Shown: one piece after another, positions 1 through 7,952 of the stretch | How the letters are laid out: every line of letters starts with the position of its first letter | Numbering within the stretch: the stretch's first letter is position 1 | Assembly (NCBI GenBank): GCA_009840385.1 | Contig: VXNX01000013.1 | Span: 671,221 to 735,220 of the forward strand | From: Candidatus Dadabacteria bacterium | Lineage (GTDB): Bacteria; Desulfobacterota_D; UBA1144; Nemesobacterales; Nemesobacteraceae | Reading direction: 5' to 3' | DNA length: 64,000 nucleotides | Translations under genes and position numbers: made by a program | The notes under the pieces: model-generated | Seen by the model: only the letters and a program-made list of their open reading frames with translations | Database searches by the model: none | Told to the model about the DNA's origin: nothing

Positions 1-534
1 CTTTTCGCCACGGGCATGGAGAAAGCGCCTTCGCCCGATTTTGAGAAAAACGCAGAAGACGCAAGGGAAATCTCCCGCTGCTCTGCCTGCGTTCTGAGAG
101 GAGGAGTTCTTTCCGGCGGGGAGGTCTCGGTTTTCCACTTCGGCACGGATGAGACAGAGGAGCTTCTGGGCGGGCTTCGCGAAGGGTTCTCCGGGGGAGG
201 AGTAAGGATAGAGAAGCTTTCCTGCTGGCCCGAGACTCCGCAGTTGCATGGAGATTCTTCGCTTGTGTGCGTTTTGTCGGTCGCGCCCGCGGGCTGGACT
301 GAGAACTGCGTTATTCCCCCGGAGATAATCGATTGCGTAAACAGTTTCTGTTCTTTTTCGGGCGAGAAGATTCTGCTTACCTTCGGGTCTCCTTATCCCG
401 CGGCCGAGTTTACCTTTTTCGATACCGTTATCTCGCTTTTCGACTCCTCGCGCGCGGCGGGCCGGGCGGCCGCGGAGGTTCTCACGGGAGATAGGTTTTC
501 CACGGCAGGGCTTCCGGTGAAAATAACGCTATGA
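1..534 (+). CDS. Glycoside hydrolase family 3 C-terminal part (beta-N-acetylhexosaminidase-like), 5' partial
   Basis: The frame is open to the left edge, so only the last 177 codons are present and the catalytic barrel lies outside the window. The visible part resembles the C-terminal domain of family-3 beta-N-acetylglucosaminidases: a strand ending in a GSPY motif near residue 125 (counted from the first internal Met), then an Ala-rich helix (RAAGRAAAEVLTGD) and a closing LPVKI. By family knowledge such enzymes remove terminal GlcNAc or GlcNAc-anhydroMurNAc during wall recycling or glycan degradation. The stop overlaps the ATG of the sodium symporter by 4 nt (ATGA), so hydrolysis and uptake of the released sugar are probably coupled. 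The exact substrate is inferred. Confidence 0.6.
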   Translation, partial: LFATGMEKAPSPDFEKNAEDAREISRCSACVLRGGVLSGGEVSVFHFGTDETEELLGGLREGFSGGGVRIEKLSCWPETPQLHGDSSLVCVLSVAPAGWTENCVIPPEIIDCVNSFCSFSGEKILLTFGSPYPAAEFTFFDTVISLFDSSRAAGRAAAEVLTGDRFSTAGLPVKITL

Positions 535-2273
535 AACTCTATGCAATAGACTGGGCGCTCGTGGGCATCTATCTGGTTTTTTCCTTGGGGGTCGGCTTTT
601 ATTTTTCAAGGAGAGCGTCCGGAAGTCTTTCGGACTATTTCGTCTCGGGACGCGGGCTTCCCTGGTGGCTTCTCGGAACCTCGATGGTCGCCACCACTTT
701 TGCCGCCGACACCCCCCTTGCCATAACGGGGTGGATAAGAACCGAGGGGATATGGAAGAACTGGTTCTGGTGGAACTACATCTTCAGCCACGCGCTTGTG
801 ATAGTGGTTTTCTCAAGGCTCTGGAGAAGGGCGGAGGTGATAACCGACAACGAGCTCATAGAGCTTCGCTACGGGGGCCGCCCCGCGGCGTTTCTCCGCG
901 GCTTCAAGGCGTTTTATTTTTCGACGATTTTCAATTTCATAGTCATGGGCTGGGTGATTACCGCGATGACCAAGGTATTTGAGGTATTTTTCGGAGTCGG
1001 CCAGATATATGCCGTTTCGCTGTGCGTTGGAATCGTGCTTGTCTACACGGTTTTCTCCGGGCTCTGGGGGGTGGTGATAACGGATTTGGTGCAGTACGCA
1101 ATAGCGCTCGGCGCCACGGTCATACTCGCCGTCGTGGTCATAAATTCTGACGCGGTCGGAGGCTACAACCAGTTCGTAAGCAAAATAGCGGAACTTCCCC
1201 CCGAGCAGGTCTCTATGTTCATCACGCAACCCACGGGCGGCGAAGATTTTTTCTCTTCCGATTTTTTCACCTTCCTCATTTTCATGACCGTCGTCTGGTG
1301 GTCTTCCCATAACGCCGACGGGGGAGGCTATTTTATACAGCGGCTCTGTTCGGCGAAAAACGAGAGGCATGCCTTGGCGGGCACCGCGTGGTTCGCGCTT
1401 AACCATTACGTGCTTCGCCTCTGGCCGTGGGTCCTTGTCGCCTTGGCGTCGGTCGTAATCTTTCCCGAAGCGGCTGGGGTGGCGGGCGGAGACGATGAAT
1501 CTATGTACCTGGTTATGATAAGGGATTTTCTCCCGCCGGGTCTTCGAGGTCTTCTGCTGGTTTCTTTTCTCGCGGCGTTTATGTCCACGGTCTCTACGCA
1601 TCTTAACTGGGGCGCCTCGTATCTTGTGAATGATCTTTACAGGAGGTTCATGCGGCCAAGCGCCCCGCAGCGCCATTACGTGCGGGTCTCGAGGATAGCG
1701 ACCGTGGCGCTTGCCGTGATCGCGGGCGTGGTGGCGCTTCAGATAAAGAACATAGGGGATGCTTGGATATTTCTCTGGGCGATGAGTTCGGGTATTGGCC
1801 TTGTGCTGATACTCAGGTGGTTCTGGTGGAGGATAAACGCCTGGAGCGAGATAGTGGCGCTTGCCTCATCGCTTGCGACCATACTGGTTCTGATTCTCTA
1901 CACCGAGGCGAAGGGAATTCCGCTTGAGCTTCGCCACCAGATACTCGTTGTTCCAGTCTCGATAACCTGCTGGGTTGTGGCCACTTTCGCCACCGCTCCC
2001 GAGCCGTGGGAGAAACTCTCGGCATTCTACTCGAGGGTAAGGCCTCCGGGTTTCTGGTCGCCTGTCCGTAAGAGGGCGGGGGTTGAGCGGGAGCGGGGAG
2101 CCTTTTCCTCGGTTCTTCTTAACTGGTCGCTTGTCGTGTCTTTCCTGCTCTGTTTAATGATAGGGGCGGGAAAGCTCGTCTTGGGAGACGGCAGAAGCGC
2201 TCTCTGGCTTCTTTCTGCCTCGGCGATTGCGTTCGCCTTCATCCTGCATCGTCGCGGCAGTTTTTTCCGCTAG
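531..2273 (+). CDS. Sodium:solute symporter (SSS family)
   Basis: A 580-residue polytopic membrane protein with about 13-14 hydrophobic segments. The N-terminus (DYFVSGRGLPWW, then MVATTFAADTPLA near residues 36-62) is the typical SSS signature, in the SGLT/YidK branch. It should import a small solute, probably a sugar or amino sugar, with sodium across the inner membrane. Its start overlaps the stop of the upstream GH3-type glycosidase, which argues that the substrate is the released sugar, possibly GlcNAc or an anhydro-muropeptide sugar. Trp-rich segments near residues 75-82 and 245-265 fall inside membrane helices. The substrate cannot be read from sequence alone. Confidence 0.85.
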   Translation: MKLYAIDWALVGIYLVFSLGVGFYFSRRASGSLSDYFVSGRGLPWWLLGTSMVATTFAADTPLAITGWIRTEGIWKNWFWWNYIFSHALVIVVFSRLWRRAEVITDNELIELRYGGRPAAFLRGFKAFYFSTIFNFIVMGWVITAMTKVFEVFFGVGQIYAVSLCVGIVLVYTVFSGLWGVVITDLVQYAIALGATVILAVVVINSDAVGGYNQFVSKIAELPPEQVSMFITQPTGGEDFFSSDFFTFLIFMTVVWWSSHNADGGGYFIQRLCSAKNERHALAGTAWFALNHYVLRLWPWVLVALASVVIFPEAAGVAGGDDESMYLVMIRDFLPPGLRGLLLVSFLAAFMSTVSTHLNWGASYLVNDLYRRFMRPSAPQRHYVRVSRIATVALAVIAGVVALQIKNIGDAWIFLWAMSSGIGLVLILRWFWWRINAWSEIVALASSLATILVLILYTEAKGIPLELRHQILVVPVSITCWVVATFATAPEPWEKLSAFYSRVRPPGFWSPVRKRAGVERERGAFSSVLLNWSLVVSFLLCLMIGAGKLVLGDGRSALWLLSASAIAFAFILHRRGSFFR

Positions 2274-2307
2274 CGGTTTCAGTATTTTTCTTTTCTGTGG
2301 TATATAG

Positions 2308-2925
2308 ATGGTTGCTATGGCGATTAACGTGAAAGTGCTCAAGCGGCCGCGGCTTTCCTTCTGGGAAAAACTCTACATTCCCCAGGTGCTGAGGGGTCTT
2401 ATGATCACCATAAGGCATATTACGCATTTTCAGCCTATAACAGTGAAATACCCCGAAGAGGTAAAAGCCCTTCCCGAGAATTACAGAGGACTTCACGTGA
2501 TGCCTGCCGATGACGAAGGGGAGATAAGGTGCGTCGCGTGCAAGCTCTGCGAGATTGCCTGTCCCACCCAGGCTATTTCCATAGTTTCCGAACCCGCCGA
2601 CGATTACGGCATCGAAAGAAGGCCCAAGGTTTACAACATAGATTTCATGCGCTGCGTTTTCTGCGGCTTCTGCGTTGAGGCCTGCCCGTGCGACGCGCTT
2701 CGGATGGGGATGAAGTACGAACTTGCCTCCTACAACCGCGCGGGACTCGTTCACACAAAAGAGGTCTTCTTCGACCCAAACGTGAAAAGCGACGCCCCCA
2801 GGGACAACGCGAATTTTCTTTACAAGATGCAAAAGGGAGAGATACTCGATTCCCCTGAAGAAATTTCAAGAATAACGGGGATGGACGGCACCTACTCCAA
2901 AAAGGCCGACCCGCATTCTTCTTAG
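2308..2925 (+). CDS. nuoI: NADH-quinone oxidoreductase subunit I (NuoI), 2x[4Fe-4S] ferredoxin
   Basis: A 205-residue protein with two classical [4Fe-4S] motifs: C75-x2-C78-x2-C81-x3-C85-P and C116-x2-C119-x2-C122-x3-C126-P, spaced as in complex I subunit I. An amphipathic N-terminal stretch (residues 15-40) is the usual membrane-side arm. It passes electrons from the peripheral arm to quinone. No other nuo gene adjoins it. It follows the sodium symporter by 34 bp on the same strand, and nuoE lies alone at 27.7 kb, so complex I genes are scattered. No clear ribosome binding site is seen, and the in-frame ATG at 2317 is an alternative start. Confidence 0.9.
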   Translation: MVAMAINVKVLKRPRLSFWEKLYIPQVLRGLMITIRHITHFQPITVKYPEEVKALPENYRGLHVMPADDEGEIRCVACKLCEIACPTQAISIVSEPADDYGIERRPKVYNIDFMRCVFCGFCVEACPCDALRMGMKYELASYNRAGLVHTKEVFFDPNVKSDAPRDNANFLYKMQKGEILDSPEEISRITGMDGTYSKKADPHSS

Positions 2926-2947
2926 GACTAACCGTTCGTATAGTCCT
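2924..2947 (+). other. Hairpin at the nuoI stop codon
   Basis: A perfect 7-bp inverted repeat (AGGACTA / TAGTCCT) with a 10-nt loop starts inside the TAG stop of nuoI. It has no following T-run, so it is not a standard intrinsic terminator. It may stabilise the 3' end of the message. Confidence 0.4.
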
Positions 2948-2967
2948 GAAATCACTTTATAAATTCC

Positions 2968-2996
2968 TTGACATAACTCAAAATCCCCTGTTAAAT
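2968..2996 (+). promoter_or_regulatory. Sigma70-type promoter upstream of the SRCR autotransporter
   Basis: A perfect TTGACA at 2968-2973, a 17-bp spacer, and TTAAAT (4 of 6 matches to TATAAT) at 2991-2996, in AT-rich sequence. Transcription would begin near 3003, leaving a leader of about 200 nt before the ATG at 3203. Confidence 0.6.
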
Positions 2997-3002
2997 ATAA
3001 AC

Positions 3003-3202
3003 CGTGGATTTAGTGCTTGTAACCACACTCACAACTATGGGTTGTGTAGAAACAGGCGATTCAGCGGGAGTTTCGCCTTACTTAACAGATTAAATCGAAA
3101 GGATTTTTAGTCTCGGGAGCGTGCACATACGCACTCCCAAGACCTGAGAAAAAGAGAAGTCGGGTTGTTTTTTCCTGATTTCTTCACGCAAGACCGGCCG
3201 AG
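3003..3202 (+). other. Structured 5' leader of the autotransporter gene
   Basis: About 200 nt lie between the predicted transcription start and the ATG. Three short inverted repeats are visible: CACAAC/GTTGTG near 3030-3047, AGGCGA/TCGCCT near 3053-3078, and GGGAG.GTG/CGC.CTCCC near 3115-3139, the last enclosed by TCTC/GAGA. I do not recognise a known riboswitch class; the c-di-GMP-I, TPP and SAM signatures were looked for and not found. It could be a post-transcriptional control region or simply a stabilised leader. Confidence 0.35.
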
Positions 3203-6200
3203 ATGGTGGAACATAAACGGCTTGTCTGTCGGGCAGAGCGCCAGCGGGAATCCCTCTCGTCCTTGCATCGCAATGAGAGAGCGGCTGAGCCAATCCCGAA
3301 ACGGGCGAGTTTCCAGATCAAGGTTCTTGGAACCTTATTTTTCCTCTTCTGTCTGAGGGGACTGCGTGCTGTATGTCCCTTATCCCTTTTCACCGTCAGG
3401 AAAAGAGTAACCCTGAGAAGCGGGGTCTGTCTCCTGCTGTTTGTGTACATGCTGTCGATGTTTTTCTCCGTAGCCGCGCATGCCCAAACTCTTGGATTCG
3501 CCACAGATAGCTATAAGGTGACGGATACCACGGAGAAAATTATCCGGGGAAGGCTTGAATACAGTAATGGTCAAGGAGTATGCGACGATTACTTCACGGA
3601 TGAAGACGCAATGGTTGCGTGCGCGGAGTTGGGGCATATACGTAGTGAGGGGAGAGCGCTGACAAGATTGCGTAGCGCTGGCAATGACGACTTCCGGTTG
3701 GATGACTTGTTGTGTGACGGCAGTGAAGCAAGTCTTGGTGATTGTAGTAGAAGCGATGATGGAAATCCCGGTGACCACAATTGCCGGGACACCGAGCATA
3801 CGGGTGTTGTCTGTCATACAGAAGTCGTCAAACCAAAAGCACCGGAGCTAAGTGCGGCCCCCGACCCGGAAGATGAAGACACGGCAATACTGTCCTGGAC
3901 TGCTCCAAGGATCGAATTCACGGGCCACGGCATTAATTACATAGAATCCATAGTTGACAGATATCAACTCCAGATATCGGAGGATGGCAATACGGGCTGG
4001 ACGGATGTTTCCACCGGTATTAGATCCACAAGAAGAGAGTTTCTTCATAGAGGTCTTTCCTCCGGAACGTGGTATTACAGGATCAGGGCTGTCAACACCG
4101 CGGGTAACGGCCCGTATTCGAACGTGGCCGAAGTTACTCTTGGAGGGAATGGGAGCCCCGTATTTTCCGAAGGAACTTCTGCCACCCGTTCTGTAGCGGA
4201 AAACACCGTGGCGGGAGAAAACATCGGTGGTCCGGTCGAGGCTGCGGGTTCAGAAAGCTACTTGCTTGGCGGCACGGATGCGAACTCGTTCGATATTGAT
4301 GGAACTACCGGGCAGCTGAAGACAAAGGCGGCGCTTGACTATGAGGACAAGAATTCTTATTCAGTTACGGTTACCGCCCAGCATAACGGGAGTGCGACCT
4401 CAATAGATGTGGCAATTTCGGTTACCAACGTGGATGAACCGGGAGTGGTAATTTTTTCTTATCCGTCACCGTTTCAGGTGAATGAGATCGTGACTGCGAC
4501 TTTGAGCGATCCTGACGGTTCCGCTTCAGGCGTCACGTGGGAGTGGGAGAGGTCATTGAGCCAGAACAGCGGTTGGACTTCAATCACCGAGACCACGGAC
4601 GCGAGCCACGATCTGGTTGTAGCCGACGAAGACCATTATCTGAGAGCAACGGCGACCTATACGGACGCTGTTTTTGGTTCCGGCAAGACTGCGCGGGCGA
4701 TCTCCAACAAGGTGCCGAATCTTAACTGGCCGCCCATGTTTGATGAAAGTGATCCCGCCACGCGTTCCGTTGCTGAGAATACCACCGCCGGAGAAAACAT
4801 CGGTGCCCGAGTTACGGCTATGGATCCGGAAAGCGACACGCTTATCTATTCGCTCGGAGGTACGGACGCGAATTCATTTGATATTGACAGTTCGACAGGG
4901 CAGATAAAAACCAAGAATCCGCTTGATTTCGAGACCAAAAACTCTTACTCGGTTACTGTCATTGCCAGGGACCGGCCCGTGGGCGCCGCAGACCTCCAGA
5001 GTGATACGATCACAGTGACCATCGGCGTAACCGACGAAGAGGAGGAAGGGACAATAACCCTCTCTTCTGTGCAGCCGCAGGTAGACGCGCTGTTGACTGC
5101 GGCTTTAAGAGACCCGGACGGTGACGTATTGGCCGTCACGTGGACTTGGGAGAAATCAACAAGCCGGAATAATGGCTGGACTGTCATAAGCGGTGCCACG
5201 GGATCAGGCTACACGCCTGTTGACGACGACGTGGATAATTACCTGCGTGTGAAGGCAGACTATACGGACCGGCGCGGTTCCGGGAAAATGGCGCACGTAA
5301 TTTCCGACCTTGTGGTGCGTGTCGAGCCGCCGTCAAACAACGCGCCTACGTTCTCCGCTCCCACGGCCACGCGTTCCGTTCCTGAGAACACCCCGCCCGG
5401 AAGGAACGTCGGCGCGCCGGTAACCGCGATGGATCAGGATAACGATCCGCTTACCTATTCGCTTGGAGGTGCTGACGCAGCTTCGTTTGCCCTGGCCGAT
5501 CCAACTTCAGGACAGATAAAAACCAAGGCACCTCTTGACTACGAGACCAAGAGATCTTACTCGGTCGAGATTACTGTGAATGACCCTTCCCTGGAGAGCG
5601 CTACCATCGCGGTAACCATCAACGTGACCAATGTGACCGAATCGCCTTCAAGCACGAAAACGCCTGACCCCGGGGTAACGCCGAACACACCGAACACACC
5701 GAACAAGCCGAACAAGCCAAACACACCGAAAGCGACGGTTCCAAGCGCTCCCGGAAATCTCATGGCGGCTGGGGGCGACGGAGAGGTGACGCTTAGCTGG
5801 AGGACCCCGAATGACGGCGGAAGCGTCATCAAGTACTACGAATACATGATTGATGACATCCAGTGGATCTCGACCAAAAGAAAATCCACTACCCACACCA
5901 TAACCGGGCTTATCAACGGTGAGACCTATAAATTCAAGGTGCGTGCGGTGAACAGCATCGGTCCCGGCCCTGAGTCTAGGCCGGTAAGAGCCACGCCTGC
6001 CACCGCGCCTGGCGCCCCGCAGAATCTGACGGCGGTTCCGGGCGATGAGCGCGTGACGCTCATGTGGGAGCGACCCGTAGATAACGGCGGTCTTCCGATC
6101 ACCAGTTACGAGTACAGCCAGAAGGAAGAGGGTGGCTCGTTTGGCAACTGGATATCCATAGATAACAGCGGTCCCATGGAGACAAATGAAACCAGCTACG

Positions 6201-7867
6201 TGGTCACGGGTCTTAAAAACGGCACTGTCTACTCCTTCAGGGTGCGCGCGGTGAACGTAGTAGGTCCGGGAGATGCTTCAGCCGAGGCCACGGCCGAGAC
6301 GAGCGCTTCTGCCTTTCGGCGGCTAAGACGTGTCAGCATCAGTATTCTTCCCGAGTTCGGGAGGACTATGACGAGGAATTCGCTTGATGCGCTTACGTGG
6401 CGTCTTGACAGCGTGCTTTCGGGGTCTTTTGAGCGCACAGGGATGTTCAGGCTCATGGATCAGCGCGCGGGGCTCCACGATGTCATTGGAATTGATATGT
6501 GGGATGATCCGGAACTGTTGGAAGAGCTCAGCCTCGAGGAACTGCTCTACGGGTCTTCATTCATAATCAAGGCCGGAGGGATGCCTAGGAAACCGAAGCA
6601 ATATCCAAAAGAACGGCCCAAAGAAGCTCCCGGAAAGCATACTCGGGAACATTCAAAAGAATTACCGAAAGAATTACGGAGGGAATATCCCGGGGATGAA
6701 AATATGTGGATTGAAGAGGATGGGAAACCGGAGCTCATAGAGAGGCAGGGGGATATAGCGTTCTGGGGCAAGGCGGACTACAGTGCCCTTTCGGTCGGGA
6801 GAAGCGGCGAAAGTCTGAACTGGGACGGTAGCGTAGCAAGCGGCTATCTCGGGGTCGACAGGCGGTTAACCGAGAGCGTGCTGATGGGACTTTCCGTCGC
6901 TTTGACGAAGGGAGATTTCGATTACACGGACTCCACCCCGGGAGAGGGAGGAAGTGGAGATTACTATGTAAGGATGCTTAGCGTGGCTCCGTACGTTGCG
7001 TGGCTTATATCCGAAGACGCTTACCTCTGGGGTGCGATTGGCTACGGTCGCGGGGAAATAGAGATAGACGACGAAGAAGTTCAGAGCGTCGCTTCAAGCG
7101 ACCTCAGCTACAAGTCGGCGGCCGCGGGAGGAAGCGGCAGGGTGTTTGACGTGGGAGACACCACCTTCTCGCTTAAGGGCGAAGCGTTTAAGGTATGGAT
7201 GGATGTTGAGGGCGACGACTACCTGATCGATGACTCCTCCGTGGGAGTACACCAGCTGCGGTTGAGCATGGAGGGAAGCTATGAGTACAGGTTTGCGTCC
7301 GGAACTTGGCTCAATCCCCTTGTGGAAGTTGCGCTTCGCCATGACGGGGGAGACGGAGAGACGGGCACCGGGGTTGAAATCGGAGGCGGGTTCCTTTTCG
7401 AGGATCCGAATATGGGCCTGAGTATTTCCGGAAGGGGGCGCTGGCTGGCGACCCACAGCTCAGATAAGTTCAGCCAGTGGGGCGTGGGGGGAGCGATAAT
7501 CCTTGATACGGGAGCGGACAAGCGGGGAGCGCTGTTCAGCGTGGCTCCGGGGTGGGGAGAGACTTCAAGCGGGATTGAGAATCTCTGGGAGCGCGGAGTT
7601 AAAGGACTCTCGTCAGAAGACGGCAGGAACAGCGATATGCACCTTGACGCGGAGTTCGGATACGGACTCTCGGCTCTCGGCGGAGACGGGCTCCTTACTC
7701 CTTACAGCGGCCTCAGGGTTAGAGGAGACGGGTGGCGACAGTACCGCCTCGGCAGTCGTCTGGACCTCGGGCATTCTGCAAGCCTGAGCCTTGAAACCGA
7801 GCGCAGGCAGAGCGACGCGAAGAAACCCGAGCACGGAGTCATGCTGAGAGGAAAGCTTAATTTCTGA
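3203..7867 (+). CDS. Autotransporter adhesin with SRCR, fibronectin III and cadherin-like domains
   Basis: A 1554-residue secreted protein. Hydrophobic stretches at 40-52 and 74-92 end in an AHA|Q-like cleavage site near residue 95. Residues about 112-205 form an SRCR domain with six cysteines (C127, C140, C171, C181, C194, C204). FN3 domains lie at about 213-313, 847-935 and 937-1033. Cadherin-like repeats (ATRSVAENT start, DYE.K.SYSV end) lie at 318-413, 511-613 and 714-813, alternating with two Ig-like DPDG modules. A Pro/Asn/Thr linker (820-845) and a Lys/Glu/Pro repeat (1129-1165) follow. Residues about 1185-1554 are an autotransporter beta-barrel ending in Phe. It should be surface-displayed and act in adhesion or recognition. 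No good alternative start exists downstream, so the signal peptide appears to have an unusually long n-region. Confidence 0.8.
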   Translation: MVEHKRLVCRAERQRESLSSLHRNERAAEPIPKRASFQIKVLGTLFFLFCLRGLRAVCPLSLFTVRKRVTLRSGVCLLLFVYMLSMFFSVAAHAQTLGFATDSYKVTDTTEKIIRGRLEYSNGQGVCDDYFTDEDAMVACAELGHIRSEGRALTRLRSAGNDDFRLDDLLCDGSEASLGDCSRSDDGNPGDHNCRDTEHTGVVCHTEVVKPKAPELSAAPDPEDEDTAILSWTAPRIEFTGHGINYIESIVDRYQLQISEDGNTGWTDVSTGIRSTRREFLHRGLSSGTWYYRIRAVNTAGNGPYSNVAEVTLGGNGSPVFSEGTSATRSVAENTVAGENIGGPVEAAGSESYLLGGTDANSFDIDGTTGQLKTKAALDYEDKNSYSVTVTAQHNGSATSIDVAISVTNVDEPGVVIFSYPSPFQVNEIVTATLSDPDGSASGVTWEWERSLSQNSGWTSITETTDASHDLVVADEDHYLRATATYTDAVFGSGKTARAISNKVPNLNWPPMFDESDPATRSVAENTTAGENIGARVTAMDPESDTLIYSLGGTDANSFDIDSSTGQIKTKNPLDFETKNSYSVTVIARDRPVGAADLQSDTITVTIGVTDEEEEGTITLSSVQPQVDALLTAALRDPDGDVLAVTWTWEKSTSRNNGWTVISGATGSGYTPVDDDVDNYLRVKADYTDRRGSGKMAHVISDLVVRVEPPSNNAPTFSAPTATRSVPENTPPGRNVGAPVTAMDQDNDPLTYSLGGADAASFALADPTSGQIKTKAPLDYETKRSYSVEITVNDPSLESATIAVTINVTNVTESPSSTKTPDPGVTPNTPNTPNKPNKPNTPKATVPSAPGNLMAAGGDGEVTLSWRTPNDGGSVIKYYEYMIDDIQWISTKRKSTTHTITGLINGETYKFKVRAVNSIGPGPESRPVRATPATAPGAPQNLTAVPGDERVTLMWERPVDNGGLPITSYEYSQKEEGGSFGNWISIDNSGPMETNETSYVVTGLKNGTVYSFRVRAVNVVGPGDASAEATAETSASAFRRLRRVSISILPEFGRTMTRNSLDALTWRLDSVLSGSFERTGMFRLMDQRAGLHDVIGIDMWDDPELLEELSLEELLYGSSFIIKAGGMPRKPKQYPKERPKEAPGKHTREHSKELPKELRREYPGDENMWIEEDGKPELIERQGDIAFWGKADYSALSVGRSGESLNWDGSVASGYLGVDRRLTESVLMGLSVALTKGDFDYTDSTPGEGGSGDYYVRMLSVAPYVAWLISEDAYLWGAIGYGRGEIEIDDEEVQSVASSDLSYKSAAAGGSGRVFDVGDTTFSLKGEAFKVWMDVEGDDYLIDDSSVGVHQLRLSMEGSYEYRFASGTWLNPLVEVALRHDGGDGETGTGVEIGGGFLFEDPNMGLSISGRGRWLATHSSDKFSQWGVGGAIILDTGADKRGALFSVAPGWGETSSGIENLWERGVKGLSSEDGRNSDMHLDAEFGYGLSALGGDGLLTPYSGLRVRGDGWRQYRLGSRLDLGHSASLSLETERRQSDAKKPEHGVMLRGKLNF

Positions 7868-7952
7868 TCGGTTCCAAAGGCGGCGTCCGGACTGCTGACT
7901 GCTCCCTTTATCGCAAGAAGAGTCCTCAGGTAAGAATCGGCTTTTTAGACAA

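Noticed and set aside
2924-2947. Hairpin after nuoI as an intrinsic terminator
   Set aside because: There is no T-run after the stem, so it is listed only as a hairpin.
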